A stretch of DNA of 7,820 bases from NCBI GenBank assembly GCA_016930955.1, contig JAFGFR010000164.1:1-7820 (forward strand), read 5' to 3'. Positions 6,169 through 7,820 of this stretch are shown here, piece after piece. Position 1 is the first letter of the stretch. The number at the start of each line of letters is the position of its first letter. The DNA is from Victivallales bacterium (GTDB lineage Bacteria; Verrucomicrobiota; Lentisphaeria; Victivallales; JAADHT01). The notes beneath the pieces were generated by a model. The model had not been told where the DNA came from and searched no databases. It was given only the letters and a program-made list of their open reading frames with translations. The translations under genes and the position numbers were made by a program.

Positions 6169-6196
6169 AATTGGCTCTAACACTTTCTCTTGTCCG

Positions 6197-7639
6197 ATGA
6201 ATAAGACCTCTGCCATTCTCGCGATATTGTTTTTCGCCATATTTCTTTTTCCTTTCTCGCATTCAGCCGAGACCGCAGATATATTGATTCTACACACCTC
6301 GGATATACACTCGCATATATTCGGGACGGATCACGGCTGGCTGAGAGTCGCCTCCGAGATAAGAAGGCTTCGCAGCATGCATGGAGGAAGGGACAAGACT
6401 CTGCTCATAGACTGCGGCGACACACTCACCGGGACGATTGTCGCGGAGACCAGCGGCGGTACGGCGCCGGCCGCGATGCTCAACCTGCTTGACTACGATG
6501 TATGGATCCTCGGGAACCATGATTTCGAGCTGGGCACCGGGAGGCTGGAGAAAATAATCCCCTCCATCCATGCCGACACCTTCTCGGCAAACACGGCATG
6601 GAGAACCGACATGGTCAAAAAGTGGAAGGTATATGAGAAGGGCGGCGCAAAAATCGCCATCATCGGAATGACATCCCCATTCCTCGATCACTGGCTTTGG
6701 GGCTCGATAGTATATGATTTGCATACACAGCCACTCATGGGGTCCCTCGATCTTGTCATCCCGGAAGTGATGGAGTCGAAGCCCGACATGATTATACTTG
6801 CGCTGCATCACGGCAGATTCCCACCCGCAAGGCTGGGGAGTGTCAACCTCTCGGCAATCACGAAAAAATACCCCCAGATAGACCTCGTGCTCGGCGGGCA
6901 TGTTCATCAGGAAAACCCCGGCGAGAAGAGCGGAAGCAGTTCATGGTTCTTCCTCGCCGGAATCCACGGCAGGACACTCGGGAAAATCGAAGCCAAGATC
7001 GACCTGGCAAACAAACGCGTCCTCGCAATCAAGTCAGCCATCATCCCCATATCAGACGAGACTCCGCAGGACCACGACTGCCTGCGAGCCATGCAGAAAT
7101 GGGAAAACCAGGCAGTTGAATTCAAAAGCAAGCTGGTGTCAAGGCAGCCCGAACCGATATCTGGCAAGAAACTGTGCTCGCTTTTCGCAATGGCGCTATG
7201 CCATGCCTCTGGAGCCGAGGCGGCCTTCATCAGTCCCCCGTCGCAAAACGCCATACTCCCTCCTGCAACGACGGAATTCGATCTCTACCAGATACAGCCA
7301 TTCAACGACAAGGTTTGCATTCTAACTCTCAATGAAGATCAAATCGCCGAGATCGCCGCCGAACAAAAGGCGCAGACCCTGCGGAGACAGCATTTCCACC
7401 GCAATTCCCCTGAAACCGCATCTCCCCGTAAAATCAACGTCGCATTCAGCTCATACGCCCTTGCCGGGGCGGGAGGAAGATTCCCGACACTAAAAAAAAT
7501 AGCCATGGATCCCGATTCAAACCCGAGAGAGACCAATATCCTCATCAGGGACGCACTGCGATCATTCCTGAAACGAGTGAACCACGTCAGGGGCGGGGCT
7601 GAGACACTCGAAGACTGTCCAGCACCGACCCCGAACTAA
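6197..7639 (+). CDS. Secreted 5'-nucleotidase/UshA-type metallophosphoesterase
   Basis: The protein has 480 residues. Residues 1-24 are a signal peptide (MNK, hydrophobic core 6-20, cleavage near SHSA), so it should be periplasmic or exported. The calcineurin-like dimetal site is complete: Asp36 and His38 (SDIHSH), Asp75 (CGD), Asn107-His108 (GNHD), His204 (LHHG) and GGHVH at 233-237. A 5'-nucleotidase-type C-terminal domain follows (about 310-460) with QPFNDKV at 367-373 and an SSYALAGAGGRFPTLK segment. That domain is somewhat shorter than in UshA, and I do not see its usual Asn-Gly-Gly-Ile-Arg-type motif, so nucleotide specificity is unsure. Likely substrates are extracellular nucleotides or other phosphate esters. 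The frame is open upstream into the previous gene, but ATG 6197 places the signal peptide correctly. It starts 28 nt after the previous stop with no clear Shine-Dalgarno sequence and no terminator between, so it belongs to the same operon. Confidence 0.92.
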   Translation: MNKTSAILAILFFAIFLFPFSHSAETADILILHTSDIHSHIFGTDHGWLRVASEIRRLRSMHGGRDKTLLIDCGDTLTGTIVAETSGGTAPAAMLNLLDYDVWILGNHDFELGTGRLEKIIPSIHADTFSANTAWRTDMVKKWKVYEKGGAKIAIIGMTSPFLDHWLWGSIVYDLHTQPLMGSLDLVIPEVMESKPDMIILALHHGRFPPARLGSVNLSAITKKYPQIDLVLGGHVHQENPGEKSGSSSWFFLAGIHGRTLGKIEAKIDLANKRVLAIKSAIIPISDETPQDHDCLRAMQKWENQAVEFKSKLVSRQPEPISGKKLCSLFAMALCHASGAEAAFISPPSQNAILPPATTEFDLYQIQPFNDKVCILTLNEDQIAEIAAEQKAQTLRRQHFHRNSPETASPRKINVAFSSYALAGAGGRFPTLKKIAMDPDSNPRETNILIRDALRSFLKRVNHVRGGAETLEDCPAPTPN

Positions 7640-7820
7640 CTAGGTTTGCTGAATATGTACAACAGCGGCAAGCCGGCAATATCAAATAACCTGAGCCAGT
7701 TTCAAAACTCCGCGTGAACCGCGTTGGGAGCGCAGGCGCGGCAGACGGTGCGACGAAATGGCTGGTGCATACCCGAAGCTGTCTGTGCCTGCCATTCCGC
7801 CGTGGCGCATGCCGTGCCTC
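7640..7820. other. Tail with no convincing gene; holds dispersed repeat
   Basis: No intrinsic terminator with a T-run is visible after the nucleotidase stop. The minus strand has an open frame of 38 codons from about 7818 to a TGA at 7702-7704, entering from outside the window. It is rich in Arg, Ala and Cys codons and has no recognisable motif. The plus strand from 7758 is also open to the end. Neither has enough support to call a gene. The 31-bp repeat copy B lies at 7693-7723 and overlaps the end of the minus-strand frame. Confidence 0.4.
7693..7723 (+). repeat. 31-bp dispersed repeat, copy B
   Basis: This plus-strand segment matches the reverse complement of 1702-1732 at 27 of 31 positions without gaps. 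Unlike copy A, it is not flanked by the second arm of the long hairpin, though it keeps the inner palindrome CGCG-TGAAC-CGCG. Both copies sit in noncoding DNA at the edges of the signalling operon, one upstream and one downstream. Confidence 0.6.

Noticed and set aside
6074..6196. Longer start for the phosphoesterase inside the receiver-kinase gene
   Set aside because: It adds 41 mostly basic residues before a clear signal peptide; ATG 6197 is the natural start.
7640..7700. Terminator after the phosphoesterase gene
   Set aside because: Only weak 4-5 bp stems are found and there is no T-run.
7758..7820. New plus-strand gene starting at ATG 7758
   Set aside because: There are only 21 codons in the window, no ribosome binding site and no motif.

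Overview
The window looks like a stretch of bacterial chromosome from a Gram-negative organism outside the well-studied groups. The signs are secreted proteins with signal peptides, a kinase with a large extracytoplasmic sensor, heavy use of the ATA isoleucine codon together with moderate-to-high GC, and intergenic DNA full of degenerate 7-bp tandem repeats. The gene content and repeat style remind me of PVC-superphylum or deep candidate-phylum metagenome assemblies (Lentisphaerota-like). That is a weak impression, and nothing here is a taxonomic marker.

Layout: (1) 1-193 is noncoding and rich in heptanucleotide repeats. (2) 194-1552, minus strand, is a MoxR-family AAA+ ATPase with an N-terminal FHA domain. 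(3) 1553-1839 is a divergent intergenic region. It holds a near-perfect 20-bp-stem hairpin between two candidate promoters, and their -10 regions form an inverted repeat. (4) 1840-7639, plus strand, is a compact four-gene cluster: a small secreted protein of unknown family; a polytopic sensor histidine kinase with an extracytoplasmic dCache-like domain and HAMP; a soluble receiver-histidine kinase protein that overlaps the previous gene by 11 nt; and a secreted 5'-nucleotidase-family metallophosphoesterase. (5) 7640-7820 is a tail with no convincing gene. It carries a second copy of a 31-bp sequence also found, in opposite orientation, in the divergent intergenic hairpin.

Working model (inference): the plus-strand cluster is one operon driven from about 1733-1760. 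The membrane kinase senses something outside the cytoplasmic membrane, possibly with the small secreted protein as partner, and passes phosphate to the receiver of the second kinase. That protein has no DNA-binding output, so the final target lies elsewhere. The secreted phosphoesterase may release the nutrient being sensed or process the signal. The divergent FHA-MoxR gene could share control with the operon through the symmetric promoter region. Only the first gene on each side of the divergent region has a good Shine-Dalgarno sequence. The three downstream genes in the operon lack one, which fits translational coupling.
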